Source: Collybiopsis luxurians FD-317 M1 (Eukaryota > Basidiomycota > Agaricomycetes > Agaricales > Omphalotaceae). Taken from it: a stretch of 64,000 nucleotides of DNA. Both the position numbers and the translations under genes were made by a program. Every line of letters starts with the position of its first letter. The stretch's first letter is position 1. A model generated the notes under the pieces. That model was not told where the DNA came from and made no database searches. It saw only the letters and a program-made list of their open reading frames with translations. The stretch spans positions 250,679 to 314,678 of the forward strand of contig KN834779.1 in NCBI GenBank assembly GCA_000827265.1, written 5' to 3'. This document shows, one piece after another, positions 23,185 to 34,144 of the stretch.

Positions 23185-23395
23185 GCCTCACCACGTTTCC
23201 ACACAATCTCTGGATCCAGCCCGACATCGCCTTGTTCACGGAACAACGTGAAGCAAGGCAAAGTGGTTTGAACGTAGTTCAGCCCGTGTGGCTCCCATCA
23301 TTTCAGTGCGCTCGCCGCTGTTGATGCAAAGTCAGTAAGGACAGTTTGGCGGAGGGATAGTGTAGAGAATTACTCGATCGCTTTGCCAGTACTAT
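23185..23395 (-). pseudogene. Relic of the kinase-like gene (last exon)
   Basis: Aligns over about 200 bases with 18270-18480 of the intact kinase-like gene: CGTTTCCACACAATCTCTGG, GCCTTGTTCACGGAACAACG, GTGTGGCTCCCAT and GTTGATGCAAAGTCA all have counterparts there. Several indels break the frame. Upstream exons are missing. Confidence 0.75.
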
Positions 23396-23785
23396 GTAGT
23401 ACTTTTGAATCAACTGTGAAGACCAGCTTGTAACCATAGAATCCCCGTACCGCCTTAAAACTTTGGGAGTAGTATGTGCAACACTTCCCGAGTTTTCAAT
23501 TAGGAATCTTCATCAGCTCCTCTTTGACCGCATTTTCAATTTGCAACTTTCGCGTGAACTGCACCCGCAACATTCAGTATTCTTGGACTCAACTTCATTA
23601 TTAGCTTCTTGGATCAATCTTGGATAGAAGTCAAGTTCGATTGCCGTGCAGCCGACGAGGCGGCATTATGTGTGCCGATTGCCTGCCTTACGGCCTTGTT
23701 ACGGCTCATTTTCTCAAATTTCCGACGATGACCAAAAGTGAAGAAGTCCCGCGAACTCTCATTTTCCTGGTCGTACCTGGAACAA

Positions 23786-23843
23786 GCTTTCCTGTGCGTA
23801 TGTGACAGAACTACAAGATTACGATTTTCAATATACAGTGTAA
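23786..23843 (+). pseudogene. Relic of a Dal5-like transporter last exon
   Basis: GCTTTCCTG, then GACAGAACTACAAGATTACG, then a stop match the last coding exon of copies A and B (AFLDLTDLQN...DFRYTL-stop). It is short and isolated. It suggests that pieces of a further transporter copy are scattered here. Confidence 0.5.
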
Positions 23844-23978
23844 GGATTCGTTCTCCGAGTGGTCTACTTATAGTTGTTGGAATGAGGTCAAAATAATGGT
23901 CAAAATACCCGCATACTAGTGGGGTTGAGATAGGTACGAAGGCCGACTTGAGATCGAATACAGAATTCACTTACCACT

Positions 23979-25339
23979 TCAAAGTTTTGGTAGTACGCGC
24001 AACACTTCTCGGGCCTTCAATCGCCTGAAACTAGGAATCTCCATCAATTTGTCTTTGATTAGGTTCTCAGTCTGATTCTGCAACTTTCGCATGAAATGAG
24101 CTTGAAGCATTTCCAGCTGTCCTTCCAGTTCGACCTCATCGTTGTGTTCCTGAACGACAAGGTCCAAAAGTTGTCGTGCCTGAGAGTCTAACTCGGCCGC
24201 CGACAGGGTGGCGTCACTTGGACCGACTGAAGATATCGTCGTAAGAGGGGATAGTTGCGATAATGGAGAGAGGATCCGAATGGATTCTGGGGAGAATTGC
24301 AATAGGGAAGAAATTCGAGATGGGGAATTGCTAAGTGTGGACTCTGGATCAAGGATAATACATGATTGCGCCTTGGCTTTAGATTCTGATATGCGCTTTT
24401 CTTCGTCGATTGCCCGCTGCTACAATTTGGTGTTAGTATGAGAGAAAGAGTTCAAGAAAATAAAGATACATGGGAGAGAGGACACGTACCAAGGCAAGTT
24501 TTGCACGGAGACGAGTGTTTTCGGCGTCAGTGCTACTGTTCAACCGCAGAGTTGGATTCTCGAAAGTCAATGATTTAATTGACTATGGAAAAAAATGAGC
24601 TGTCAAATATCAAGAGTGAAGAGATTCTCAAGGGTAGTTACCTTGATTACTGCCTTTTTGTAAACCAGAACCTCAACACGCTTCCTTACCTCGTGCACTT
24701 GATCTTGAAGAGTTGTCAGCTCATTAGGCTCAGCCCACAAACCAGCAACGGAATCGGACCCGCTATCCTCAGCCTGAGCATCTTTGAAATCCAGCGCCTG
24801 GAACCTCGCAAGCACTTGGCTAAAATTCTCCCAGGTGAGGTCGAGGGGCATCACGGGAGGTAACTCAAAGAAGTTTTTGACGTAGTTTCTCAAAAGCACT
24901 TCGTTCTCATAAATTTCATTTTTAAGCCTCTCATAGATATCAGTGCCGTCTGAAAAAACTTCTCCTGGTTCATGATGTGACGATTTCTTTCGCAAGTATC
25001 GCAGTCGGCCTTGAGTGTGAAAAATTTTGAGTGCGAGCCTGCGGATAAGTACAAGTGAATTGAGTAAATGTTATTCAAAAATGAGACGAAGAAAAACCCT
25101 GACTCTATTGTGGCGGTCTTGGCTTGCATGACAGCTTCGGCATCAGGATTGATATTGTACGGAGATGGGAGGCGCAGTGAATGTATCGAAAGGGCATGTC
25201 TGACCATCCGCCCGGCGGCTCCTACATCCAGCTTGAGCCCTGGATAGAACAACCTAATCCATGTGGGTAAAATGATTGGTAAGTGATTTTCCTTACTTCG
25301 CTTGTCTTGATTTGAAGGTTGTGCAGACTCAAGGAACAT
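23979..25339 (-). CDS. Hypothetical coiled-coil protein
   Basis: Five exons, 25339..25297, 25239..25098, 25038..24642, 24582..24490 and 24419..23979, give 371 residues in phase. The N-terminal part has RLKLDVGAAGRMVRHALSIH and a basic stretch HTQGRLRYLRKKSSHH. It is followed by helices rich in charged residues (DIYERLKNEIYENEVLLRNY, LQDQVHEVRKRVEVL) and a coiled coil (AENTRLRAKLALQRAIDEEK). A serine-rich linker and a final helical part (EVELEGQLEMLQAHFMRKLQ) precede the stop after REVLRVLPKL. The shape resembles a structural or complex subunit, but I cannot name the family. Exon 5 has a tandem acceptor (TAGCAG) that could add or drop one residue. Confidence 0.6.
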
Positions 25340-25482
25340 CGTATAAAGAAACGACCCGAAAAGGCAATGCCGTCATTTCAACTGCTATTTAATCCACGAA
25401 ACATACTGTTTTCGCAGGGCTATCAGTCACCAATCTCGCCCATGTTAAAAAATTTTCTGGTTCAGCTCGAGGCAAACACATC

Positions 25483-27219
25483 GTGAGCTTGAACGATGAT
25501 TCACCTTGCAGTTCGTCTCTAATCCGAGTCCCTCCTAGGGCAGCGGAACAGTGCCGCACTTGCTCTTGCTTTTTTCCTATTCTCATACCTATGGCATCGG
25601 AAACCCAACTTCATCTTCACCAGTCCAGGATCGAAGGCCCAGTATACCTAGAACCGAATGAAGTAGCTTTTCTTCGTCGCCAGATATTGGAAGGAGAGCT
25701 TCAGTTAATGGCGTTCGAAAGCCGAACTAACGAAGGCTCGGCCCCCGCCGAAACTTCGTTTGAATCAGAGTCGAAACTCGTCGAGTTATCTCTACTCAGA
25801 AATCTTCTATCACCAATCCGCCGAATCCCTGTCGAAGTCCTTGCCACAATTTTCGAGCTCATCTGCTGGAGTCCTCATTTCCCTCCTACTTATGGTGTCA
25901 TGCGGTCTGCGTCTATTATCTCCAGCGTGTGCATCGCGTGGAGAAATACTGCTCATGCGACCCCTCACATCTGGACAAAACTCTGCCTATCGCGGAGCTG
26001 GCATCCAAAAGCATTCATCGGGGATGTTGCGTGGATCAAAGTTTGGCTTTCTCGAAGTCGAGGACTGCCGTTGGAGTTGTTCCTGGACCTTCAACATGTA
26101 AATACTCGTAACGAAGTCCCTGAATACAAATTGACGCAGTTTGTGGAGCATGTTGCAGGATTCTCCTGCCAAATTACCTGGTTCGCGTTTTCCGGAGATT
26201 CTAAATTGTTTCTTCCTCTCTTTCGTCTCCCGCCCTCTTCCTTTCCTCGATTGGAAGGTATATATATGGATATACTTCCTGTTCGTGCGCTAGCATATCT
26301 CTTCCCGAACAAGGTCCAAGCATTCTTGGATTCTCCCACATTGCAACATGTCCAAATAACAGATTCCGCCGATGGCTCCTTGTTAGAGTCGCTGGCGCTG
26401 CCGGAAGGGCAACTGGCCAACTTGGTTATTCACGGTCAGAGGTTATTTGCCAGCCGTGCGCTCTATTCTGACGTTCTGCATCGGTGCAAGAGTCTTGTCA
26501 ATTTAACCATTCATTTACCGACGTTTAATGCCCCCGGCCAACATTATCATTTTATTGGATTCGATGAAAATCATTCACTAGTTCTGCCTTCGCTGAAATT
26601 CTTGCACACCAGCTGTCACCCAGTTACAGGCAACGGGGTAAACATCTTGCGATGTCTTGTGGCACCTCGTCTGGAAATTTTGGTTCTGAAATGGCGAGGC
26701 CAGATTTACAGGGATCTTTCAATGGACGTGTCGAGATTTCAGGACTGTTCAGCTGCTAGGCTTTTGTCCCTCGATCTAGTGGGATTTACTGCGGGCCCTG
26801 GAGAGCATTCTTACCGTCTCACTGAATGTCTTTTCGCTATACTTCCCCTGTTCTTTACGGTCAAAGCCTTCAAATTCTGTTACATGTTGTACGATGTGGA
26901 TCTTCTACTCCAAGCGATGATCTACCGTGAAAAACGCCCCGTTCTTCTGCCGAACCTCAAGCACTTTGAATTGACACAGCTGCCCTCGCCAAACACGAGC
27001 CAAGAAGGTGTTCCACTGTCTTCGACCCTGCACTTGTCATCGGTCATTCTTTCGCGATATCCACAGGGCGAAACCGATGATACTTTACCGGCGAAGTTGC
27101 AGAGTGTTCTTTTGCACGGGCAGCGGTTTAAGGAGCATGTTGAAAGTATTCGCCAGACGGCACCTGGCTTGCGTTTGCATTACTGCGAGAATTATCATGT
27201 TCATCCTAGTCAATTGTGA
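25483..27219 (+). CDS. F-box protein (Agaricomycete type), single exon
   Basis: An open frame of 578 residues from 25483; an in-frame ATG at 25591 is an alternative start of 542 residues. The F-box follows a helical heptad segment (NEVAFLRRQILEGELQLMAF): LLSPIRRIPVEVLATIFELI, then SSVCIAWRNTAHATPHIWTK, the classic L-P-E-I...V-C-W-R...P-W pattern. The remainder is a degenerate leucine-rich repeat solenoid. Such proteins act as substrate adaptors of SCF ubiquitin ligases through Skp1. The substrate cannot be guessed. Agaricomycete genomes carry hundreds of members with little conservation outside the box. Confidence 0.8.
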   Translation: MSLNDDSPCSSSLIRVPPRAAEQCRTCSCFFPILIPMASETQLHLHQSRIEGPVYLEPNEVAFLRRQILEGELQLMAFESRTNEGSAPAETSFESESKLVELSLLRNLLSPIRRIPVEVLATIFELICWSPHFPPTYGVMRSASIISSVCIAWRNTAHATPHIWTKLCLSRSWHPKAFIGDVAWIKVWLSRSRGLPLELFLDLQHVNTRNEVPEYKLTQFVEHVAGFSCQITWFAFSGDSKLFLPLFRLPPSSFPRLEGIYMDILPVRALAYLFPNKVQAFLDSPTLQHVQITDSADGSLLESLALPEGQLANLVIHGQRLFASRALYSDVLHRCKSLVNLTIHLPTFNAPGQHYHFIGFDENHSLVLPSLKFLHTSCHPVTGNGVNILRCLVAPRLEILVLKWRGQIYRDLSMDVSRFQDCSAARLLSLDLVGFTAGPGEHSYRLTECLFAILPLFFTVKAFKFCYMLYDVDLLLQAMIYREKRPVLLPNLKHFELTQLPSPNTSQEGVPLSSTLHLSSVILSRYPQGETDDTLPAKLQSVLLHGQRFKEHVESIRQTAPGLRLHYCENYHVHPSQL

Positions 27220-27773
27220 TACGACGCACTGTATATAGCTAACACGTATTCCGTATGTTGAATATCAGGTATCAGTATGCAGAGTTTCGCAGATATCCGA
27301 ATCCTCTCCCGATTATAGCGGTGCGAGTGGAGGATCATGATGATATCAATCCGATTACTTGGAAGAAGCGTCATCGCCTCATTGAAGCCCTTGCTAGGGG
27401 TATCTTGAGGAAAAAAATTGGGTGATTTTGAGGGTAATTTGTAGCCCTAAAGTCCTGAGCCTTTCAGCTTAAACGTTCCAGCAGTTTTGGAGGAGTTGGC
27501 AGTCTTGGATTGACCAGAGCGCCCATTGAGCGCCGAGTGACATAAACGGAACAATGGTAACAGGAACATCACGTGATGTTATAGCCACCACATCAAATTG
27601 ATACAAACAACGGTGTTGAGCTTCCAACCGGCTTCATAGGCTGGCCATTGCTATCCACGACGACCACCACCACCACTGCCCCCCTCATACTCTTTGCTGC
27701 CATATTGCTCTACTTGGCTTCACGCTGAGTGCGCCTTCGTTGGCTCGCGTCCTTTTTACCCCTGATTCTGGTT
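27220..27773. other. Spacer and promoter region
   Basis: Between the F-box gene and the SAP-kinase gene, both on the plus strand. It contains a short ACC/CAC trinucleotide run near 27659-27676. No gene seen. Confidence 0.5.
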
Positions 27774-30700
27774 ATGTCCTCTTCACATCTTTTGAATTCG
27801 GCCAATACGACTTTTGGCCATAGGAGATATCCTGCACGACGACCTTCGCCCGGACGGAAACGCGCCACCAAAGCTCGTTCAACTTCTTCAGCAAGCTCAG
27901 ACGGCTTCCACGCGTCAACTTCAAGAGAATTAGACATACGCCCTGTCCTCGTTGCCCTTCACCCAAATCTTCGTAGACTTCCTTCTCGTGTATATTTGGT
28001 CGAAAAACCGATGGATATATGTGATGCCGAGTCCAACCCCCGCGTGGGGTCCAAACGAAAACGCGTCGCGAGTGGTGGAAATGAAAATTCGCAACACGGT
28101 GGTCGGCCCGCACGCGGTTCTGGCCGTTTAAAGAGGTTCAAGGCTAGTAGAAAGTCGGACGAGACTAGTGATGATGATGGGCAGCTTAGTTCGATGGATG
28201 TTGACGATGTGTTTCGGCGTCGAGGACGACGCCAGCAACAGCCGGTCACGCCGGAGACTGACTCGGATAATGATGAAAGTGGAGAAGAGGATGAAAGTCG
28301 AGATGGAGAAGAAGACGAGGAAGATGCCTCTTGTAAGTCTTCTGGTCGTATTCTTCAGCTGGTACTTACTTTTTTTTCTGCAGCTGATGACTATCTAATT
28401 TCGTCTGCCTCGTCACGTGCCCTTAGTCGAATGCGCAAGGACGACTTGGTACGTCTGTATGCCCTAGCTGGTCTATCAGACGATACCGAGTCCTACACAA
28501 AGTCGGATTTGGTCCAAGCTATCATAGCTGCCCGGGACGATTTGGCCTCTTTGCCTCCTTCTTCGCCACTCGGTCGAGGTGGAGCCTCGGTCTCTGGTTC
28601 GAGCGACTATTCTTCCGACGAAGCGGTTGCTCCTGATGAAGAACCTACCCCGATGGCCAACCTTCGACGGCGTGTTACCCTCAACGATGTCGGCCACGAA
28701 GACTCTCGCACCCGGCCTCTTAAAGATCGAAGTTTTTCCATGGGTCATTTAAATGACCAGAGCTCCTCTGCACGCACCCGGCGTAAAAGACATGCTAGTA
28801 ACAAGTCTATCGAAGGTACAGGAAGCAAGTGAGTCAAATCTTTCCGATTCCGCTCCCTATACTCATTCTATTTCACAGGCGATCCTCACGGTCATCGCCA
28901 GCCTCCGGCCGTTCGGGGCAATCCATCTCTTCACCTCCTGCACACCACTTACGTTCTCGTAAAATATCTGCCCCTTCACTTGCCTCGATACCCCCAGCCC
29001 CGCACCTCCTAGATCCCGATTCTCTTCCCACGCCTATTGGTCTGTCTGGTTCCGGCACTACGCCCACTGACGCGTTTTCGTCCTTCACTTTTACGCATCG
29101 CAAGGGCAAATCAAAGCAAGTCGAGTTCGACGAGTCTGTCCAGTCGTCCAAAATGCCTTCGAAAAGGTCGACTCCTCCTGCTCCCATGTCTATCGTGGAG
29201 AGCGAGAGCGACCTGACCGAGCTAGAAGACTTGGAGGAGAAGATCAATGCTCAACCCAGTCCGAGACGGCTGCGGAGCAAGGACAAGGACAAGGAGAACA
29301 CTCGCTCAGCATCGGATATGCTTTCCGTCGACTCGCTTGATGCTCGCCGAGTCACGCCCATGCGTAACGCGAAGAAAAAGGCGAAAAATATGAAGGAAGA
29401 TGATACCGAGGAGGATGAGGAAGTCGAGGAGGAGACTGCTGATGAGGACGAGGTAGATGAGCTAGTGTCCACTCCGTCTGCTTCGGTTTCACCCGCCCAG
29501 TCGTCTACTCGACGTACGCCCATGCGACGACGACTCCGTTCTCTCAGCTCGCGGCGGCGAACGAGCGAGGAACCCAGTGATGGCGATGACGAGTCAGAAG
29601 AGACAGCTGAACAGGACGACGCGGAAGAAGAGGAAGAAGACGACGATGAAGAAACTATCGCTGTTGAACCTCGTAAATTGCGCAATGGAAAAATTGTCGG
29701 TGAAGAAGATGTTGAAATGGCGGAGGAAGAAGAGGAAGAAGAAAACGACGACGAGGAAGGTGGTGACGCCGGGGAAGAGGAAGACGAGGATGTGGAAGCG
29801 GAAGGAGACGAGGAAGACGAGGAAGAGGCTGAGGAGGCTATGGAAGAGGAAGGGAGCATCGACCTCGAAGTTGACGCAGATGGAGATACCGACGAAGAAG
29901 CCGAAGAGGTGGAAATGGAAGATGAAGACAGTATCGACCTCTCTTCGTCCACCCTTAAAACTCTTGTCCGTCTACGCCGGGATGACTTGGTTCGCCTATG
30001 CGAGCGCCGGGACCTCGAACCTACCGGAACGAAGCCTCAATTGGCTGAAGCTCTCCTGCAATGGCGAGACCGTCAACCCGACTTTTCCTGTACGAGTTCG
30101 CCGTGTCCATCCTCCAGTGGTACCTCTCGCAATCCCCCGTCATCATCTGCAACTGCCCGTCCCTCATCGACAATCACCGTGAAACAGCGACGAGGGAACA
30201 ACCGCGGCAGCCGCAAGAGCAGTCAAAAGACTGCCACTCCTCCTGTCCCTGTATTGCTTCGCTCGGAACGAGTGCATATGGACGAACCGTTAACCCCTAT
30301 TCCACCTCTGTCTTCAAATGCTGCAGCCGTCGTCGAGCATGCTGTTGCTGCTGGATCATCCAACAATGATGGGGATTTGGAATTGGATCTTGAGTCGTTG
30401 GGGTTGGAGGACCGAGAAATTCCTCCGGACAGGTTGAGCAAGTTGGAGAAGATCGGGAGCGGTGGCTTCAAAGATGTATTCGTTGGCAAATACAGACCAA
30501 AAGGAAGGAAGACTGCTCAGGTTGCGATTGCGGAGTTCAGAGGACAGCTGAATGCTAGTACGTCTTTTGTTCTCCTAGTCAGTCTTCTGAGAGCTTACCT
30601 TGTTGTAGTGGACATCAAAGAACTCAAGTTACTGGGCGGGTTCAATCACCCTAATATCGTTAGATTCGTGAGTGTCGTCATCAGTTTCGGTGAGAGCTTG

Positions 30701-31501
30701 ACGCTGACTGTAAAAACGTGCCCCCCGCGTTGCATCTTCGTAGATCGGAGTCAGTATACCTGAGAATACTCGCGATACCCCAGTCATGATCGTGAGTGAG
30801 CTGTGCACCAACGGCGACTTGTTCGATTATATTCGGAATGTCAATCCTCCCCCGCTCCATAAAGTGGTGTGTAGTCTCGTTCAGCCCACTGCGGGATGTT
30901 TACTGATTCCGTGTCTCGTTCTCCCACAGCTAAGTATCATGCTTGACATTGCCCGCGGTCTCGAATACCTCCACCTCCGCAAACCCTCGGTCATTCATCG
31001 TGACTGCAAATCGTCCAACATCCTCATCACCAACAAGGGCGTCGCCAAAATTGCCGATTTTGGTCTAGCCAAAGTGAAGCAATCGACAAGATCAATGGTC
31101 CGCTCACTTGTCGGGACGGTGAATTGGCAAGCGCCTGAGCTATGGCATGCGCATCCAAAGTATAACCACAAGGTGGATGTGTTTTCGTGTGCGTGTGTAT
31201 ATTGGGAGATGCTGCAGTGGCATGTCGCAAACAAGAAGTTCCCTTGGGAGGGGATGAATGAGCACGCTATATATGAGATCGTCGGGTCAAAAAAGCAACG
31301 GTGAGTCTGGTTTTTGGCGTCGTCATACATGATTGCTGATGCACTATGACCTTATTCAGTCCTCCGTTAAACGGTCTCCGAAAACAATGGTGCCCCGAGA
31401 TTGTCGACCTCGTTGAACGCATGTGGGCGCAGGAGCATCAAGATCGACCGACGATGAGCGAGGTTGTAGAGGAGCTGGAAAATTTGGTCAAGAAGTATTA
31501 A
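27774..31501 (+). CDS. Tyrosine-kinase-like (TKL) protein kinase with two SAP-like motifs and a WNK-like lysine position
   Basis: Seven exons, 27774..28332, 28384..28828, 28879..30557, 30609..30667, 30744..30866, 30930..31300 and 31360..31501, give 1125 residues in phase. The N-terminal 840 residues are basic then strongly acidic, with nuclear-localisation-like basic clusters (SKRKRV, KRFKASRK). Two SAP-like helices RKDDLVRLYALAGL and RRDDLVRLCERRDLEPTG suggest DNA or chromatin binding. The kinase domain follows: glycine loop IGSGGFKDVF (K about 866), beta-3 VAIAEF with alanine (about 886) where lysine is expected, MDIKELKLL, HPNIVRF, HRDCKSSNIL, DFGLAK, WQAPE, DVFSCACVYWEML, and DRPTMSEVVEEL. 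The presence of HRD and DFG argues for an active enzyme if the loop lysine substitutes as in WNK kinases. The ATG at 27774 is the first in frame. Confidence 0.85.
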
Positions 31502-31839
31502 TACATTAATGAAAACTCGCTCGCCTTTTTGAAGCGACTCAACCATCTTACAATTCATCTACAAAATTATTCTTCCGATTCTTTTTCTTCCTTCGTCTTC
31601 TTACGACGTCACATTTGCTCGAAAGCTCTTCATCGGTGCCGAATGTTTTTCTTTCGGGGCTGATTTTTTTTTCTTTTACGCGCCGGTACTTTTCGATGTG
31701 CGCCGGCTCTGCTCGACAATGTTTACAATTATCTCGTTTACTGTTTTACATACAAGGCTCCTCACACAAGTGAATCATCAATTGTAATTATCAACATAGC
31801 ATAAATAAACTACTTTTTCCTTGCTTATAACTGGGAACA
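31502..31839. other. Spacer after the SAP-kinase
   Basis: T-rich 3' region of the kinase gene. No further gene seen. Confidence 0.5.
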
Positions 31840-32526
31840 AAAGCTACACACATCGTTTACTCGACGATACATCTTGTTTCGGTCGACCTCGAGGAAGCCT
31901 CTACTTTTCGATCTGGGTAGCAAGCTTTCTAGATTGTCCATGATCGACCGGTAAGTGGGCTCTGTGTCGTCCCAAGTAGAACGCCTGGCATTTGCTGTGT
32001 CCATTCGAGTGGTGCGTGCAAAGGATATGCGCTCGAGTAGACCCTTCTCATGTCTCTCAATTTGAATCAGCGCCGCATCTAGCTCCGGCCAGTCATCATC
32101 GGCGGAGTCACCGTGTTTCTGAGCAAAGCAGGATCATCATGTAGACAATCGATAATGAGGACAAAGAGCTCGTTCGGTAATCAATCAGTTTGCTGTATAC
32201 CGCCGCTTCCATCCTGATTGAGAGGATGAAGAATGAAAACAAGAGCATCGCGGTATTCCTTGTAATGAATTCTGTACGTGCTAAAATCAAGCTTTTTCAA
32301 CTAATCTTCCGATGAAATTCGTTTTTGAAGCATCTAGAAGAGAGGCAAATTGATGAACCAGATAGGAAACACCCTGGTCGTGGTACGTGCTACTAAGGCA
32401 CAAGACGTGAAAAAGACGGGATTGTGACATGGCCGCAGACTCTTTGCACACGAGCGCTGTATTTTGGAGGTAATTAATGATGAGAGAAAAGACTTCATTT
32501 GGAAATTTGTGTTCTTCGGCGGTCAT
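31840..32526 (-). pseudogene. Relic of an F-box-like family gene
   Basis: The 5' part (32526-32287) reads MTAEEHKFPNEVFSLIINYL and then ALVCKESAAMSQ, matching the start of the gene at 35445 but with a deletion of the segment YDDPASLRN. The part 31860-32090 matches the C-terminal exon of the neighbours (the antisense of EVDR, LPRSK, ERHEKG and LDAAL can be followed). The central leucine-rich region is almost entirely missing, and the frame is broken. It is the third, decayed member of the local cluster. Confidence 0.75.
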
Positions 32527-32646
32527 GGTTCGAGATGATGGTGGTTCGAAACAAGGTTGATGCTGAGCACTTAAATGCTTCTCGGCTCGATCTCATACAA
32601 ACAACTGATTATCAATATCATATAAATAAACCCAAGTTCTTCCTAC

Positions 32647-33962
32647 TCATAGCTCGTGTAGCGCAGAGGGAGCACATACCCTACATACTTCGTTACTCAC
32701 TTGAAGATACATCATGGTTCGGTCAACCTCAATAAGGCCTTTACCTTTCGATCCAGGTAGCGAGGTCTCTACACAGTCCAAAATTAAACGCCGACCAGGC
32801 CCTATCCCTGACCAAGAAGGCAGCCTAAATCCAAAGGTGTCCGTTCGAATGGTACAAGTAAAGGAAACACATTCGAGTAAGCCCATCTCATGCCTCTCCA
32901 TCAGCGCAGCATCAAGCTCTGACCAGCCGTTTGGTTCACCAAGGCTATAGAGCTTTGCGGCGTTGAAATCAATGCAAATTCTGCGAACGGGAGGAGGGAG
33001 GCCAGAGATGAAGCGAGTGAAGAAGGTCGGGGTAGATTTGTGCCCAAAGCATAAGAGCATGATTTGACTCATTCTAAGCTCTTTCATACAATCAATCATA
33101 TCTGCGGATTCACCGCGTTACCAAGAGGAGTATAGTAGGAATGCAGTTAGAAACACATACCATCGATGTCAAAAAATCCTCCGCCTACATTCAAGATAAC
33201 TCGAGTGTTGGGACCTAGGGACCGCCATATCATAGTGTATATTTCTGCATTGGATTCGCAGGAATCATCCAGGATGAGACTATGTAAATCTGGAGATTGC
33301 AGAGACATCCCTAGCGCAATGGCACGGATAATCTCTGGATCGATAATCCCGAAAGACGCAACTGTCAAGGAGCCAGGGAGTATGAGGGAAGATTCCGTAG
33401 GCAGATCTGACCCAGATGTATGGCACTCATACATTGCAAGGATCTTCAAGCCACTCAGCGACGAAAGCATCCCCTGAAGGTGCTTCAAGTCCTCAGAATC
33501 GTCAAAAGAAATACCGGATATACGAAGCTCTACCAATCGAGACCCAAAACCGGTCTTAATCACCTCGATGAATATAGGAGATAGTCGTTGAATATCTAGT
33601 GCCTGCATCCTCAGTTTCGAGAGAGAGGGCAGATTCCGAAAGATAAACATGAGAGCATCATGGTATTCCATGAAAAAACGACCATTCGTGAACAAATCAA
33701 GTTCTTTCACGAATTTTCCTAGAAAAGATGTTTGTTTCGTATCACGTAGAAGGGAAGCAAATTGTTTGATGATTTTGGAAACGTGCAGGTCGCGATTCAA
33801 GAGACATACGGTCTGAAAAATATGAAACTGGGACATGACCGCGAAGTCTTTGCATACGAGCGCTATGTTTCTGAGAGAGGCCGGGTCATCGTAGAATTGG
33901 CCAATGATGACAGCAAAGATCTCGTTCGGCAGCCTGCGTTCTTCGCCAGTATGGGATGACAT
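32647..33962 (-). CDS. F-box-like/LRR family protein (cluster copy 2)
   Basis: Two exons, 33962..33161 and 33101..32647, give 418 residues. The N-terminal F-box-like motif reads RRLPNEIFAVIIGQFYDDPA, then LRNIALVCKDFAVMSQ. It is followed by leucine-rich stretches (LPSLSKLRMQALDIQRL, GSRLVELRISGISF, LSGLKILAMYEC). The last exon carries the family end pattern RRICIDFNA, LDAALMERHEMGL and GLIEVDR. The intron has a GTATGTG donor and CCGCAG acceptor, conserved in the neighbour at 34145. F-box-like proteins of this type are candidate SCF adaptors. The family appears four times in this window (positions 1, 31840, 32647, 34145). Confidence 0.8.
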
Positions 33963-34144
33963 ATAGGCTATAAGCTACAGGATGTTGTGCGCAACGACAT
34001 ACAGCTTACAGGCTGCAGGATGATGGTGGTTCGAAGCAGGGTTGACGTTAAACGCTAAGCGCTTAATAGCTTCTCAGCTCCGTACGTACGAGACTCATAG
34101 AATTATCAAAACAGCAATATGTCAGGTGCACTAAGTTTCCCCGC

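Noticed and set aside
29251..29952. Long serine-rich open frame on the minus strand
   Set aside because: Mirror image of the acidic GA-rich coding region of the SAP-kinase on the other strand; composition effect only.
32647..32700. Possible extra intron at the end of the F-box-like genes (CTTCAAGTGAG)
   Set aside because: Both intact copies run on in frame to a stop without it; splicing is possible but not needed.
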